This document shows positions 7,740-14,902 of a stretch of 16,571 nt of DNA, one piece after another. The notes below the pieces were generated by a model. It saw only the letters and a program-made list of their open reading frames with translations. It ran no database searches and was not told the DNA's origin. Numbering within the stretch: position 1 is the stretch's first letter; each line of letters starts with the position of its first letter. Source of the DNA: Ramlibacter sp. (lineage in GTDB: Bacteria > Pseudomonadota > Gammaproteobacteria > Burkholderiales > Burkholderiaceae_C). The position numbers and the translations under genes are program-made. The stretch spans positions 1 through 16,571 of the forward strand of contig JAJAZH010000391.1 in NCBI GenBank assembly GCA_026785815.1. The letters are read 5' to 3'.

Positions 7740-8498
7740 ATGGCATGGGATTGGCAGGTTTTCTGCAAGACCACCACCGATGGCACGGTGATGGCGAGCT
7801 GCCTGGGAAAAGACGGCGACATCACCTACCTGGACTGGATGTTCCATGCCTGGGGCTGGACGCTCTCGGTGGCCGCCTGCGCCTGGGTGATCGCCATGCT
7901 GATCGGCGGCCTGGTCGGGACGCTGCGAACCCTGCCCAACAGTCCCTGGACGGTGCGCCTGGCCAATGCATGGGTCGAGCTGTTCCGCAACATCCCGATC
8001 CTGGTGCAGTTGTTCCTCTGGTACTTCGTCCTGCCGAAGGCTTTTCCTTCGATGCAGGCCATTCCGGGCTTCGTGCTGGTGGTCTTCGCGCTTGGCTTTT
8101 TCACGTCGGCCCGGATCGCCGAGCAAGTGCGCGCCGGCATCCAGGCGTTGTCGCGCGGCCAGCGTTATGCCGGCATGGCGGTCGGCTTCACCACCGCGCA
8201 GACCTACCGCTATGTGCTGCTGCCGATGGCGGTGCGCATCATCCTGCCGCCGCTGACCAGTGAATCGATGAACCTGCTGAAGAATTCGTCGGTCGCTTTC
8301 GCGGTGTCGATCGCGGAGCTGACGATGTTCGCGATGCAGGCACAGGAGGAGACTTCCAGGGGCATCGAGGTTTACCTGGCCGTCACGGCCCTGTACGCGG
8401 TCTCGGCATTCGCCGTGAACCGGGTGTTCGCCTTCATCGAGAAGAGAGTGCGGATCCCCGGCTTCATCGTGGCTGGCGGCACCGGCGCGGCGCACTGA
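7740..8498 (+). CDS. gltJ: Glutamate/aspartate ABC transporter permease, GltJ type
   Basis: The 252-residue inner-membrane permease belongs to the His/Glu/Gln/Arg/opine family (HEQRo). It has an N-terminal periplasmic-type extension (about 1-35) typical of GltJ, then hydrophobic segments near 38-62, 75-95, 100-125 and 205-235. The EAA loop that docks the ATPase is visible as EQVRAGIQALSRGQRYAGMA (about 127-146), continuing through FTTAQTYRYVLLPMAVRIILP. ELFRNIPILVQLFLWYF is also a family landmark. The ATG at 7740 has GGCGGAG about 9 bases upstream. It ends 9 bases before the gltK-like gene. It forms a heterodimer with that protein. Confidence 0.9.
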   Translation: MAWDWQVFCKTTTDGTVMASCLGKDGDITYLDWMFHAWGWTLSVAACAWVIAMLIGGLVGTLRTLPNSPWTVRLANAWVELFRNIPILVQLFLWYFVLPKAFPSMQAIPGFVLVVFALGFFTSARIAEQVRAGIQALSRGQRYAGMAVGFTTAQTYRYVLLPMAVRIILPPLTSESMNLLKNSSVAFAVSIAELTMFAMQAQEETSRGIEVYLAVTALYAVSAFAVNRVFAFIEKRVRIPGFIVAGGTGAAH

Positions 8499-8507
8499 GC
8501 CGGGGTC

Positions 8508-9179
8508 ATGATGGGCGGCCTCGACCTCACCTTCATCAGCTGGGACGTGCTGGGCAAGTTCGTCCTGAACGGCTTCTACTTCAGCGTGATCCTCACCGTC
8601 GTCGCCACGCTGGGCGGCATCTTCTTCGGCACCGTGCTGGCGTTGATGCGCCTGTCGGGCATCAAGCTGCTGATGGTGCCGGCGACGTTCTATGTCAACG
8701 GCATGCGCTCGGTGCCGCTGGTGATGGTGATCCTGTGGTTCTACCTGCTGGTGCCGCTGCTGATCGGCCGTCCGATCGGCGCCGAGTGGTCGGCCGGCAT
8801 CACCTTCATCGCCTTCGAGGCGGCGTACTTCAGCGAAATCATGCGGGCCGGCATCCAGTCGATCGCTCGCGGCCAGGTCCACGCCGGCCAGGCGCTGGGC
8901 ATGAGCTACGGCCAGAACATGCGGCTGGTGGTGCTGCCGCAGGCGTTCCGCAACATGCTGCCGGTGCTGCTGACGCAGACCATCATCCTGTTCCAGGACA
9001 CTTCGCTGGTCTACGCCATCGGCGCATACGACCTGCTCAAGGGCTTTGTCACCGCCGGCAAGATCTACGGCCGTCCCGAGGAGGCCTACCTGCTGGCCGC
9101 CGTCGTCTATTTCGCGATCTGCTTCGGCCTGTCCTGGCTGGTCAAGCGGCTGCAGAACAAGATCGCCATCATCCGTTAG
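8508..9179 (+). CDS. gltK: Glutamate/aspartate ABC transporter permease, GltK type
   Basis: This 223-residue permease is the second membrane subunit of the importer. It has about five hydrophobic segments and an EAA loop at FSEIMRAGIQSIARGQVHAG followed by ALGMSYGQNMRLVVLPQAFRNMLP. The NGMRSVPLVMVILWFYLLVP segment is typical of GltK. Two adjacent ATG codons (8508 and 8511) could each start it; the ribosome site is GGGG-like and poor, so translation is probably coupled to gltJ, which ends 9 bases earlier. It ends 12 bases before the ATPase gene. Codon use matches the neighbours. Confidence 0.9.
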   Translation: MMGGLDLTFISWDVLGKFVLNGFYFSVILTVVATLGGIFFGTVLALMRLSGIKLLMVPATFYVNGMRSVPLVMVILWFYLLVPLLIGRPIGAEWSAGITFIAFEAAYFSEIMRAGIQSIARGQVHAGQALGMSYGQNMRLVVLPQAFRNMLPVLLTQTIILFQDTSLVYAIGAYDLLKGFVTAGKIYGRPEEAYLLAAVVYFAICFGLSWLVKRLQNKIAIIR

Positions 9180-9191
9180 GGAATCGCAACC

Positions 9192-9935
9192 ATGTCCATG
9201 ATCGAACTCAGGAACGTCTCCAAGTGGTATGGCCCGGTGCAGGTGCTGACCGACTGCAACGTCAACATCGACAAGGGCGACGTGGTGGTGGTCTGCGGGC
9301 CGTCGGGTTCTGGCAAGTCGACGCTGATCAAGACCGTGAATGCGCTCGAGCCGTTCCAGAAGGGCGAGATCTTCGTCGACGGCATCGGCCTGCACGACCC
9401 GAAGACCAACCTGCCAAAGCTGCGCAGCCGCGTCGGCATGGTGTTCCAGCACTTCGAGTTGTTCCCGCACCTGTCGGTCACCGAGAACCTGACGATCGCG
9501 CAGATCAAGGTGCTCGGCCGCACGCCCGACGAGGCCATGACCCGCGGCCTCAAGATGCTCGACCGGGTCGGCCTGATGGCGCACAAGGACAAGTTCCCGG
9601 GCCAGCTGTCTGGCGGCCAGCAGCAGCGCGTGGCGATCGCGCGGGCGCTGTCGATGGACCCGATCGTGATGCTGTTCGACGAACCCACTTCCGCGCTCGA
9701 CCCGGAGATGGTCGGCGAGGTGCTCGACGTCATGGTGAAGCTGGCCAAGGAAGGCATGACGATGATGGTCGTGACCCACGAGATGGGCTTCGCCCGCAAG
9801 GTCGCCAGCCGCGTGATCTTCATCGACGTCGGCGGCCGCATTCTGGAGGATTGCTCCAAGGACGAGTTCTTCGCCCATCCCGAGAACCGTCAGGAACGCA
9901 CCAAGGATTTCCTCAACAAGATCCTGCAGCACTGA
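9192..9935 (+). CDS. gltL: Glutamate/aspartate ABC transporter ATPase, GltL type
   Basis: The 247-residue ATPase subunit has all motifs intact: Walker A GPSGSGKST (36-44), the Q-loop in GMVFQHFELFPHLSV, signature LSGGQQQR, Walker B VMLFDEPTSALDP and the H-loop in VVTHEMGFA. It hydrolyses ATP on the cytoplasmic face and docks on the EAA loops of GltJ and GltK. The sequence belongs to the polar amino acid group (GltL/GlnQ/HisP). The start at 9192 (MSMIEL) has a second in-frame ATG at 9198 that is equally possible. It is the last gene of the aspA-glt locus, followed by 353 bases of repeat-rich DNA. Confidence 0.92.
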   Translation: MSMIELRNVSKWYGPVQVLTDCNVNIDKGDVVVVCGPSGSGKSTLIKTVNALEPFQKGEIFVDGIGLHDPKTNLPKLRSRVGMVFQHFELFPHLSVTENLTIAQIKVLGRTPDEAMTRGLKMLDRVGLMAHKDKFPGQLSGGQQQRVAIARALSMDPIVMLFDEPTSALDPEMVGEVLDVMVKLAKEGMTMMVVTHEMGFARKVASRVIFIDVGGRILEDCSKDEFFAHPENRQERTKDFLNKILQH

Positions 9936-10017
9936 CAGAGGCTGGCAGCCGGGCCGTCCGCTGTTGTCCCGGCGTTTGCTGTCATCCCCGCATTGCTCTG
10001 TCATCCCGGCCTTGAGC
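9936..10017. other. Gene-free DNA with partial repeat fragments after gltL
   Basis: Three incomplete copies of the repeat start (TTGTCCCGGC at about 9964, TGTCATCCCC at about 9980, TGTCATCCCGGCCTTGAG at about 9999-10016) run head to tail before the first complete unit at 10018. No gene is seen. They look like truncated or slipped copies of the palindromic unit. Confidence 0.6.
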
Positions 10018-10226
10018 TGTCATCCCGGCCTTGAGCCGGGATCCATGCTTCGAACGCCGAAGGCGTGGATTGCGGGTCGAGCCCGCAATGACAACTGCAT
10101 AGGCAAGGCCCTTGCGCCCGCGGTGCCAGCGCCCCATCTGTCATCCCGGCCTTGAGCCGGGATCCATGGCGACGCGTCTTGTGATCTGTCCCTGACGCGT
10201 GGATGCCGGGTCGAGCCCGGGATGAC
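10018..10226. repeat. Composite palindromic repeat, copy 1 (two units plus linker)
   Basis: Unit 1 (10018-10093) begins TGTCATCCCGG and ends CCCGCAATGACA. Its two halves each contain a hairpin (CCCGGCCTTGAGCCGGG and TTGCGGGTCGAGCCCGCAA), and the ends TGTCAT/ATGACA are complementary. Unit 2 (10139-10226) has the same layout with a different middle. The 45-base linker (10094-10138, starting ACTGCATAGGCAAGGCC) recurs in the copy at 13.9 kb. This is a REP/BIME-like or MITE-like dispersed repeat. Its stems could end transcription from gltL. Confidence 0.85.
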
Positions 10227-10276
10227 TGCCTGGGACTGAGGCTTGGCAGGAAGCCGGGGCAGGCCCCCGCATTTGG

Positions 10277-10282
10277 GACAAT
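10277..10282 (+). promoter_or_regulatory. Candidate -10 box (GACAAT) directly before pyrC
   Basis: GACAAT at 10277-10282 lies 6 bases before the pyrC ATG, and no Shine-Dalgarno sequence is present. A transcript starting about 7 bases downstream of this box would begin at or next to the ATG, giving a leaderless mRNA. No clear -35 is seen, so this is tentative. Confidence 0.35.
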
Positions 10283-10288
10283 CAGCCC

Positions 10289-11323
10289 ATGACAGAGAAA
10301 ATCACGATCATCCGCCCGGACGACTGGCACCTCCACGTGCGCGACGGGGCCGCGCTGCGGACGGTGGTGCCGCACACGGCGGCGCAGTTCGGCCGCGCGA
10401 TCATCATGCCCAACCTGCGGCCACCGGTGACGACCACGGCCCAGGCGCTGGCGTACCGGGAGCGGATCCTGGCGGCCGTGCCGGCGGGCATCCGCTTCGA
10501 GCCGCTGATGACGCTCTACCTCACCGACAAGCTGCCGCCCGACGAGATTCGGCGCGCGCGTGCGGCCGGCGTGGTCGGGGTGAAGCTGTATCCGGCCGGC
10601 GCCACCACCAACAGTGACGCCGGCGTCACCGACATGCGAAACACCTACGCGACGCTGGAGGCCATGCAGCGGGGTGGCATGGTGCTGCTGGTCCACGGCG
10701 AAGTGACTTCGCCCGACATCGACCTGTTCGACCGGGAAGCTGTGTTCATCGACACCCAGCTGATCCCGCTGCGGCGCGATTTCCCCGAGCTGAAGGTGGT
10801 GTTCGAGCACATCACCACCCGTGAAGCCGCGCAGTACGTGCACGGCGCCGATCGACATGTCGCTGCCACCATCACCGCCCATCACCTGCTGTACAACCGC
10901 AACGCGATTTTCACCGGCGGCATCCGCCCGCACTATTACTGCCTGCCGGTGCTCAAGCGCGAAGTGCACCGGCTGGCGCTGGTCGAGGCGGCGACCGGCG
11001 GCAGCTCGAAGTTTTTCCTCGGCACCGACAGCGCTCCGCATCCCGCGCACCTGAAAGAGCACGCGAGCGGCTGCGCCGGCTGCTACACCGCGCATGCGGC
11101 GCTCGAGCTCTATGCCGAAGCCTTCGAAGCCGCCGGGGCGCTCGACCGCCTCGAAGGCTTCGCCAGCTTTCATGGCCCGGCGTTCTACGGGTTGCCTCGC
11201 AACAGCGGTACGGTGACGCTCTTGCGCGACGCCTGGACCGCGCCGGAAAGCTATCCTTTCGGCGAGGCGCAGCTCAAGCCGTTGCGTGCCGGCGAGCCGC
11301 TGGCCTGGAGAATGGAATCATGA
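10289..11323 (+). CDS. pyrC: Dihydroorotase, class II
   Basis: The 344-residue zinc enzyme of de novo pyrimidine synthesis interconverts N-carbamoyl-aspartate and dihydroorotate in the cytoplasm. The metal site is complete: DDWHLHVRDG gives His14 and His16, GVKLYPAGATTNSDAG gives the carboxylated Lys99, LLVHGEV gives His136, VFEHITT gives His174 and LGTDSAPH gives Asp247. Length and the TTNSDAGV segment are those of E. coli-type PyrC (about 348), not the long class I form. The stop overlaps the next gene's ATG (ATGA), so the NYN-domain gene is translationally coupled to it. The gene follows a repeat cluster and has its own candidate promoter. Confidence 0.95.
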   Translation: MTEKITIIRPDDWHLHVRDGAALRTVVPHTAAQFGRAIIMPNLRPPVTTTAQALAYRERILAAVPAGIRFEPLMTLYLTDKLPPDEIRRARAAGVVGVKLYPAGATTNSDAGVTDMRNTYATLEAMQRGGMVLLVHGEVTSPDIDLFDREAVFIDTQLIPLRRDFPELKVVFEHITTREAAQYVHGADRHVAATITAHHLLYNRNAIFTGGIRPHYYCLPVLKREVHRLALVEAATGGSSKFFLGTDSAPHPAHLKEHASGCAGCYTAHAALELYAEAFEAAGALDRLEGFASFHGPAFYGLPRNSGTVTLLRDAWTAPESYPFGEAQLKPLRAGEPLAWRMES

Positions 11324-12084
11324 ACGTCGCTTTTTTGCTCGATGCCGACAACCTGTCCTCGGCTTCCGATGTCGACCAGATCTTCAGCCACTTCCGCCGG
11401 CTGGGCATCACAGTCACCGTCCGGCGAGCCTATGGCGGCACTGAAAAACTGTCCGGCATCAAGGACGTGCTGCAGCAGCACGCCATGCGGTCGTTCGTCA
11501 ACCAGGGCAAAGGCACGACCGATGCCGCGCTGATCATCGATGCGATGGACCTGCTGCACCACGACGCGCTGCCGGGGCTGGTGGCCATCGGCTCCAGCGA
11601 TGCGGATTTCGCGCCGCTGGCCGTGCGCTTGCGCGAGGACGGAGTCCGGGTGCTCTGCTTCGCGCTGCGCGACAAGGCGGACACCGATGCGCTGGCGCTG
11701 GTCTACGACGAGGTGGTGTACCTCGACGGCGGCGCCCGCGCCGAGCGGCCGGAGCCGGCGCCGAGGCCGGCTCGCAAGACGCCTGTCGCCAAAAAAGCCG
11801 TGGCCCGCGCCCCGGCAGTCAAGGTCGCGCCGGCGCCGAAGGCCAGCGCCAGCAAGGTGTTCGCCACCGATGACGAGTTCGACGACATCATGGCCGCGGT
11901 TCCGGCGCTGCTGAGCGGCGAGCCGGTGCCGCTCAACGACGTCACCAAGCAGTTGCGGGACGCCAAGGTGCTCGGCCGGAGCGCGAAATCGACCACCTTG
12001 CTAGGTCGGTATGCCGGCGATTTCCGGCTGACGCCCGAGCGCAATCCGGCTTATGTTCAATGGATCAAGCGGGCGGGCCAGTAG
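11320..12084 (+). CDS. NYN-domain (PIN-like) putative RNase with C-terminal OST-HTH-like domain
   Basis: The 254-residue protein has an N-terminal NYN/LabA-type PIN-like domain (1-135). The acidic metal site is seen as LLDADN (Asp8, Asp10), GTTDAAL (Asp68) and SSDADF (Asp94, Asp96). KGTTDAALIIDAMDLL and VAIGSSDADFAPLA are diagnostic of the family. A flexible Ala/Pro/Lys linker follows (about 140-175). The C-terminal 75 residues (DDEFDDIMAAVPALLSG, AKVLGRSAKSTTLLGRYA, FRLTPE) resemble the OST-HTH/LOTUS or related RNA-binding fold often paired with NYN. Family members are presumed RNases; the target is unknown. It is coupled to pyrC by ATGA and overlaps the next gene by 25 bases. Function is inferred from the domain only. 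Confidence 0.85.
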   Translation: MNVAFLLDADNLSSASDVDQIFSHFRRLGITVTVRRAYGGTEKLSGIKDVLQQHAMRSFVNQGKGTTDAALIIDAMDLLHHDALPGLVAIGSSDADFAPLAVRLREDGVRVLCFALRDKADTDALALVYDEVVYLDGGARAERPEPAPRPARKTPVAKKAVARAPAVKVAPAPKASASKVFATDDEFDDIMAAVPALLSGEPVPLNDVTKQLRDAKVLGRSAKSTTLLGRYAGDFRLTPERNPAYVQWIKRAGQ

Positions 12085-12830
12085 CCCCGGCGTCGATCGA
12101 CTGGAGCGCGCCGTGGTTCGCTCCCTGGCGTGAGCCCGGCGAGTGCATCGCCGAGCGTGTCGCTCAAGGCACGCCGCTGCACCAGGCGCTGAACGACAGC
12201 GGCCGCGCGCCGGTCCGCTTCGTCGAGCAAAGCATGCTGCCGGCCGGCGCGGCGTACGAGCACTACATCCGCGGCAGCGGCGATTGCCCGGTGCGGCCGG
12301 GGCTGCACGACTTCTTCAACGGCCTGTGCTGGATCGGACTGCCGTTGTCGAAGGCGCGGCTCAACCAGCTGCAGGCCGCGCAAATCGATCTCCAGGGCGT
12401 GGGCGCGGTGCGCGGGCCGGTGCGCGACGCGATCACACTCTTCGACGAAAGCGGCGCGTTGCTCGATGCACCGCAGGAACTCTGGGCGGCGTTGCTGGAT
12501 CGGAACTGGCGGCGCCTGTTCGTCGAACTGCGGCCGATGTGGGCGCAGGCGAAAGTGCTGGTGGTCGGGCATGCCCTGCTGGAAAAGCTGGTCGCTCCAC
12601 GCAAGGCGTTGACGGCGCATGTCTGGGCGTCGCCGGTGCGGCTTGACGCCCTGCAACAGGCGGATTCGGTGCTGGCATCCCAGCTTGCGCCTGATGCGCT
12701 TGATGCGCTTGTACGCAAGCCGTTCACGCCCTTGCCAGTGCTCGGCATTCCGGGCTGGTGCGCGGGCAACCAGCAGCTTTCCTTCTATGATGACGCCCAG
12801 GTCTTCCGTTCCCGCCGGTCCACCAACTGA
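12060..12830 (+). CDS. DUF3025 family protein, unknown function
   Basis: The 256-residue protein matches DUF3025 as I remember it. The core is AYEHYIRGSGDCPVRP followed by GLHDFFNGLCWIGLPLSKARLN (81-102), with the C-terminal landmark LGIPGWCAGNQQLSFYDDAQVF (229-250). It has no signal peptide or membrane segment and should be cytoplasmic. The family is spread through beta- and gammaproteobacteria and has no assigned activity. The ATG at 12060 lies 25 bases inside the NYN gene; there is no later Met before the conserved core, so the overlap is probably real and the genes are cotranscribed with pyrC. It ends 99 bases before htpX. Confidence 0.85.
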   Translation: MDQAGGPVAPASIDWSAPWFAPWREPGECIAERVAQGTPLHQALNDSGRAPVRFVEQSMLPAGAAYEHYIRGSGDCPVRPGLHDFFNGLCWIGLPLSKARLNQLQAAQIDLQGVGAVRGPVRDAITLFDESGALLDAPQELWAALLDRNWRRLFVELRPMWAQAKVLVVGHALLEKLVAPRKALTAHVWASPVRLDALQQADSVLASQLAPDALDALVRKPFTPLPVLGIPGWCAGNQQLSFYDDAQVFRSRRSTN

Positions 12831-12863
12831 AAACGACAAAGTCCCGGCGACCCGAAGCCTTGC

Positions 12864-12891
12864 CTTGATTTCCAGCGCCGGCCCCTCATCT
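12864..12891 (+). promoter_or_regulatory. Sigma-32 (RpoH)-like promoter candidate for htpX
   Basis: CTTGATT (12864-12870) resembles the heat-shock -35 CTTGAAA. It is followed after 11 bases by CCCCTCATCT (12882-12891), close to the -10 CCCCATNT with one inserted base. The position gives a start about 30 bases before the htpX ATG. E. coli htpX is in the heat-shock regulon, which makes the match meaningful, though GC-rich DNA gives such C-runs by chance. Confidence 0.45.
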
Positions 12892-12929
12892 GGTCGCCAG
12901 GGATACTTCACAACCCTTTCGGAGAGTCC

Positions 12930-13799
12930 ATGAAACGTATTTTCCTGTTCGTCGCGACCAACCTGGCCGTGGTGGTGGTGCTTGGCATCGTCGCCAGCTT
13001 GCTGGGCGTCAACCGCTTCCTCACGCCCGCCGGGCTGAACCTGGGGATGCTGCTCGGCTACGCGCTGGTGATCGGTTTCGGCGGCGCGATCATCTCGCTG
13101 CTGATCTCCAAGCCGGTCGCCAAGTGGAGTGCCGGCGTCAAGCTGATCACCCAGCCGGGCAACGCCGACGAGGCCTGGATTCTGGAGACGGTGCGCAAGT
13201 TTGCCGACAAGGCCGGCATCGGCATGCCCGAAGTCGGCATCTTCGAGGGCGAGCCCAATGCTTTCGCCACTGGCGCTTTCAAGAACAGCGCGCTGGTGGC
13301 CTTGTCGACCGGTTTGCTGCAGGGCATGACGCGCGAGGAGATCGAAGCCGTCATCGGCCATGAGATGGCGCACATCGCCAACGGCGACATGGTCACGATG
13401 ACGCTGATCCAGGGCGTGATGAATACCTTCGTGGTGTTCCTGTCGCGCGTCATCGGTTATGCGGTGGACGGGTTCCTGCGCCGCGGCAGCGGCAGCAACT
13501 CCGGGCCCGGCATCGGATACTGGGTGACCACGATCGTCCTGGACATCGTGCTGGGTTTCCTGGCCGCCATCATCGTGGCCTGGTTCAGCCGCCATCGCGA
13601 ATTCAAGGCGGACGCCGGCTCGGCCCACCTGCTGGGCCGCAAGCAGCCGATGATCAACGCGCTGGCGCGGCTCGGTGGCATGGTGCCCGGCCAGTTGCCC
13701 AAGAGCATCCAGGCTTTCGGTATCACCGCCGGCGTCGGCAAGCTGTTCTCGACCCACCCGCCGATCGAAGAGCGCATCGCCGCGCTCCAGGCCGCCTAA
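12930..13799 (+). CDS. htpX: Membrane zinc metalloprotease HtpX
   Basis: This 289-residue M48-family protease sits in the inner membrane and degrades misfolded or damaged membrane proteins alongside FtsH. There are two N-terminal helices (about 4-26 and 36-60) and a further pair (about 155-178 and 197-220). The zinc motif HEMAH (144-148) is complete and the third ligand is Glu224 in REFKADAGSAHLLG. The catalytic face is cytoplasmic. GEPNAFATGAFKNSALVALSTGLL is characteristic of HtpX. The ATG at 12930 has CGGAGAG about 5 bases upstream. A heat-shock-like promoter is visible. It is convergent with proQ, with a repeat cluster between them. Confidence 0.95.
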   Translation: MKRIFLFVATNLAVVVVLGIVASLLGVNRFLTPAGLNLGMLLGYALVIGFGGAIISLLISKPVAKWSAGVKLITQPGNADEAWILETVRKFADKAGIGMPEVGIFEGEPNAFATGAFKNSALVALSTGLLQGMTREEIEAVIGHEMAHIANGDMVTMTLIQGVMNTFVVFLSRVIGYAVDGFLRRGSGSNSGPGIGYWVTTIVLDIVLGFLAAIIVAWFSRHREFKADAGSAHLLGRKQPMINALARLGGMVPGQLPKSIQAFGITAGVGKLFSTHPPIEERIAALQAA

Positions 13800-13851
13800 G
13801 CCTGAGTCCCGGTGCCGGGCTCCCGCCGGGCCGGCCGGCGAATGCTCACCT
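13800..13851. other. GC-rich spacer after htpX
   Basis: The stretch contains the self-complementary run CCCGGTGCCGGGCTCCCGCCGGG and CCGGCCGG and can fold strongly. There is no T-run, so it is not a typical intrinsic terminator. It leads directly into the repeat cluster. Confidence 0.4.
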
Positions 13852-14095
13852 TGTCATCCCGGCCCTTGAGCCGGGATCCACGCTTCGAAGACCGAACGCA
13901 TGGATTGCGGGTCAAGCCCGCAATGACAACTGCATAGGCAGGCCCTTTGGCGCCCGCGGTGACAGCGCCCTGTCTGTCGTCCCGGCCGCCAATCCCGTCC
14001 TCCCGTCATCCCGTCATCCCGTCATCCCGGCCTCGAGCCGGGATCCACGCGTTGAAAACCGAAGTCATGGATTGCGGGTCAAGCCCGCAATGACA
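13852..14095. repeat. Composite palindromic repeat, copy 2 (two units plus linker)
   Basis: Unit 3 (13852-13928) and unit 4 (14020-14095) both run from TCATCCCGG through GAGCCGGGATCCACGC to TTGCGGGTCAAGCCCGCAATGACA, with complementary ends. The linker (13929-14019) starts ACTGCATAGGCAGGCCC and continues GCGCCCGCGGTGACAGCGCC, nearly the same as the linker of copy 1 at 10.1 kb. It then extends through a short degenerate stretch and tandem CCCGTCAT. It sits between the convergent htpX and proQ genes and may terminate both. Confidence 0.85.
14002..14025. repeat. Three tandem copies of CCCGTCAT
   Basis: An 8-base unit is repeated exactly three times (14002-14009, 14010-14017, 14018-14025) and runs into the start of the fourth palindromic unit. 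A degenerate CCCGTCCT precedes it. It looks like slippage at the end of the repeat rather than a separate element. Confidence 0.75.
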
Positions 14096-14167
14096 GCCAC
14101 TCAGCTTGCCCGCGCGCCCGCGCGCCCCTGCGCCGTACGCCTGCGCGCCCGAGCGTCGAATGCGCCG

Positions 14168-14890
14168 TCAACGCAGGGTGTGTGCGACCTCGGCGGGGTC
14201 CATGCCGTACATCTCGGCGAACGCTTGCATGTCCAGGCCGCTGGCCTGGTAGGCGCGGGTCAATGCCTCGCGCCTGGCGGACCGTTCGGCCAGCCGCGCC
14301 ACGGCGGCGTCCAGGATGGTGCTGGACATTTCGTCCTGCGTGCGCATCTGCGCGGCGTATTCCTGAGGGCTGATGCCAGAAGCCTCGATCGCGGCGACGA
14401 GTCGGTTCACGACATGCGGACGCAGGTCTTCCCTGGTGCGCGCCTGGCGCCGGCGGAACACTTCCAGGATGGCATGGTGCACATGTTCGGGCGCGACCGG
14501 TGCCACGGCGGTGCCGTCGAGGTCGTGCCGCTGCCGGCCGGCGGCGACGCTCTCCAGGTAGGCGGTGGAGCGCGCGTGCAGGCCGAGCGCCACCTTCAGG
14601 TCCTCGCGCTTGAAGGCTTCCGGATGGCGCGTCATCAGCTCCTCGAACACGCCGATCTTGAGCGGCTTGAACTGCGCGCCGAACAACTGCGGATGCAGTT
14701 CGAACAATTTCTGCAGCACCGGATGCGGCACCCGCGCGCGCGGCGGGCCCTTGCGTTGCGGTTTGGGACGCAGCGGGGGCGACCCGGGAGTCGGTGCGGC
14801 AAGTGGCGCGACGGGCGGCGAGAAAGGCGGCGCGACAGCTGGCGCGCAAGCCTGCTGGTCGTCGGAGGGAGCAGAAACGGAGTCGGTCAT
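14168..14890 (-). CDS. ProQ/FinO-domain RNA-binding protein
   Basis: The 240-residue protein has a disordered Pro/Ala-rich N-terminus (1-55), ending in a basic patch (RPKPQRKGPPRARV). A ProQ/FinO domain (about 56-140) follows: HPVLQKLFELHPQLFGAQFKPLKIGVFEEL, AFKREDLKVALGLHARSTAYLESVAAG and RHDLDG, all hallmarks of the fold. A helical C-terminal part (140-240) contains two similar segments (ASGISPQEYAAQM and ASGLDMQAFAEMYG). Family members are global RNA chaperones that bind 3' stem-loops of mRNAs and small RNAs; this role is inferred. The C-terminal Tudor-like domain of E. coli ProQ is not recognisable, so I leave the symbol empty. It starts 12 bases after the oxidoreductase gene without an obvious ribosome site. 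Confidence 0.88.
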   Translation of the reverse strand: MTDSVSAPSDDQQACAPAVAPPFSPPVAPLAAPTPGSPPLRPKPQRKGPPRARVPHPVLQKLFELHPQLFGAQFKPLKIGVFEELMTRHPEAFKREDLKVALGLHARSTAYLESVAAGRQRHDLDGTAVAPVAPEHVHHAILEVFRRRQARTREDLRPHVVNRLVAAIEASGISPQEYAAQMRTQDEMSSTILDAAVARLAERSARREALTRAYQASGLDMQAFAEMYGMDPAEVAHTLR

Positions 14891-14902
14891 GGTGGGTCTT
14901 GG

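Noticed and set aside
7671..10004. A 777-codon minus-strand frame opposite the permease and ATPase genes
   Set aside because: Same shadow effect; low-complexity His/Gln/Arg composition and no domain.
10018..10226. CRISPR-like array
   Set aside because: The repeated elements are self-complementary, of unequal length, joined by a linker that itself recurs elsewhere, and there are no cas genes.
9936..10288. A short + strand gene in the gap after gltL
   Set aside because: The open frame at 9964-10155 is composed almost entirely of repeat DNA (translating as SCHPGLEPGS-type strings), a well-known false gene pattern.
12057..13757. A 566-codon minus-strand frame opposite DUF3025 and htpX
   Set aside because: Shadow of two well-supported + strand genes; no recognisable motif.
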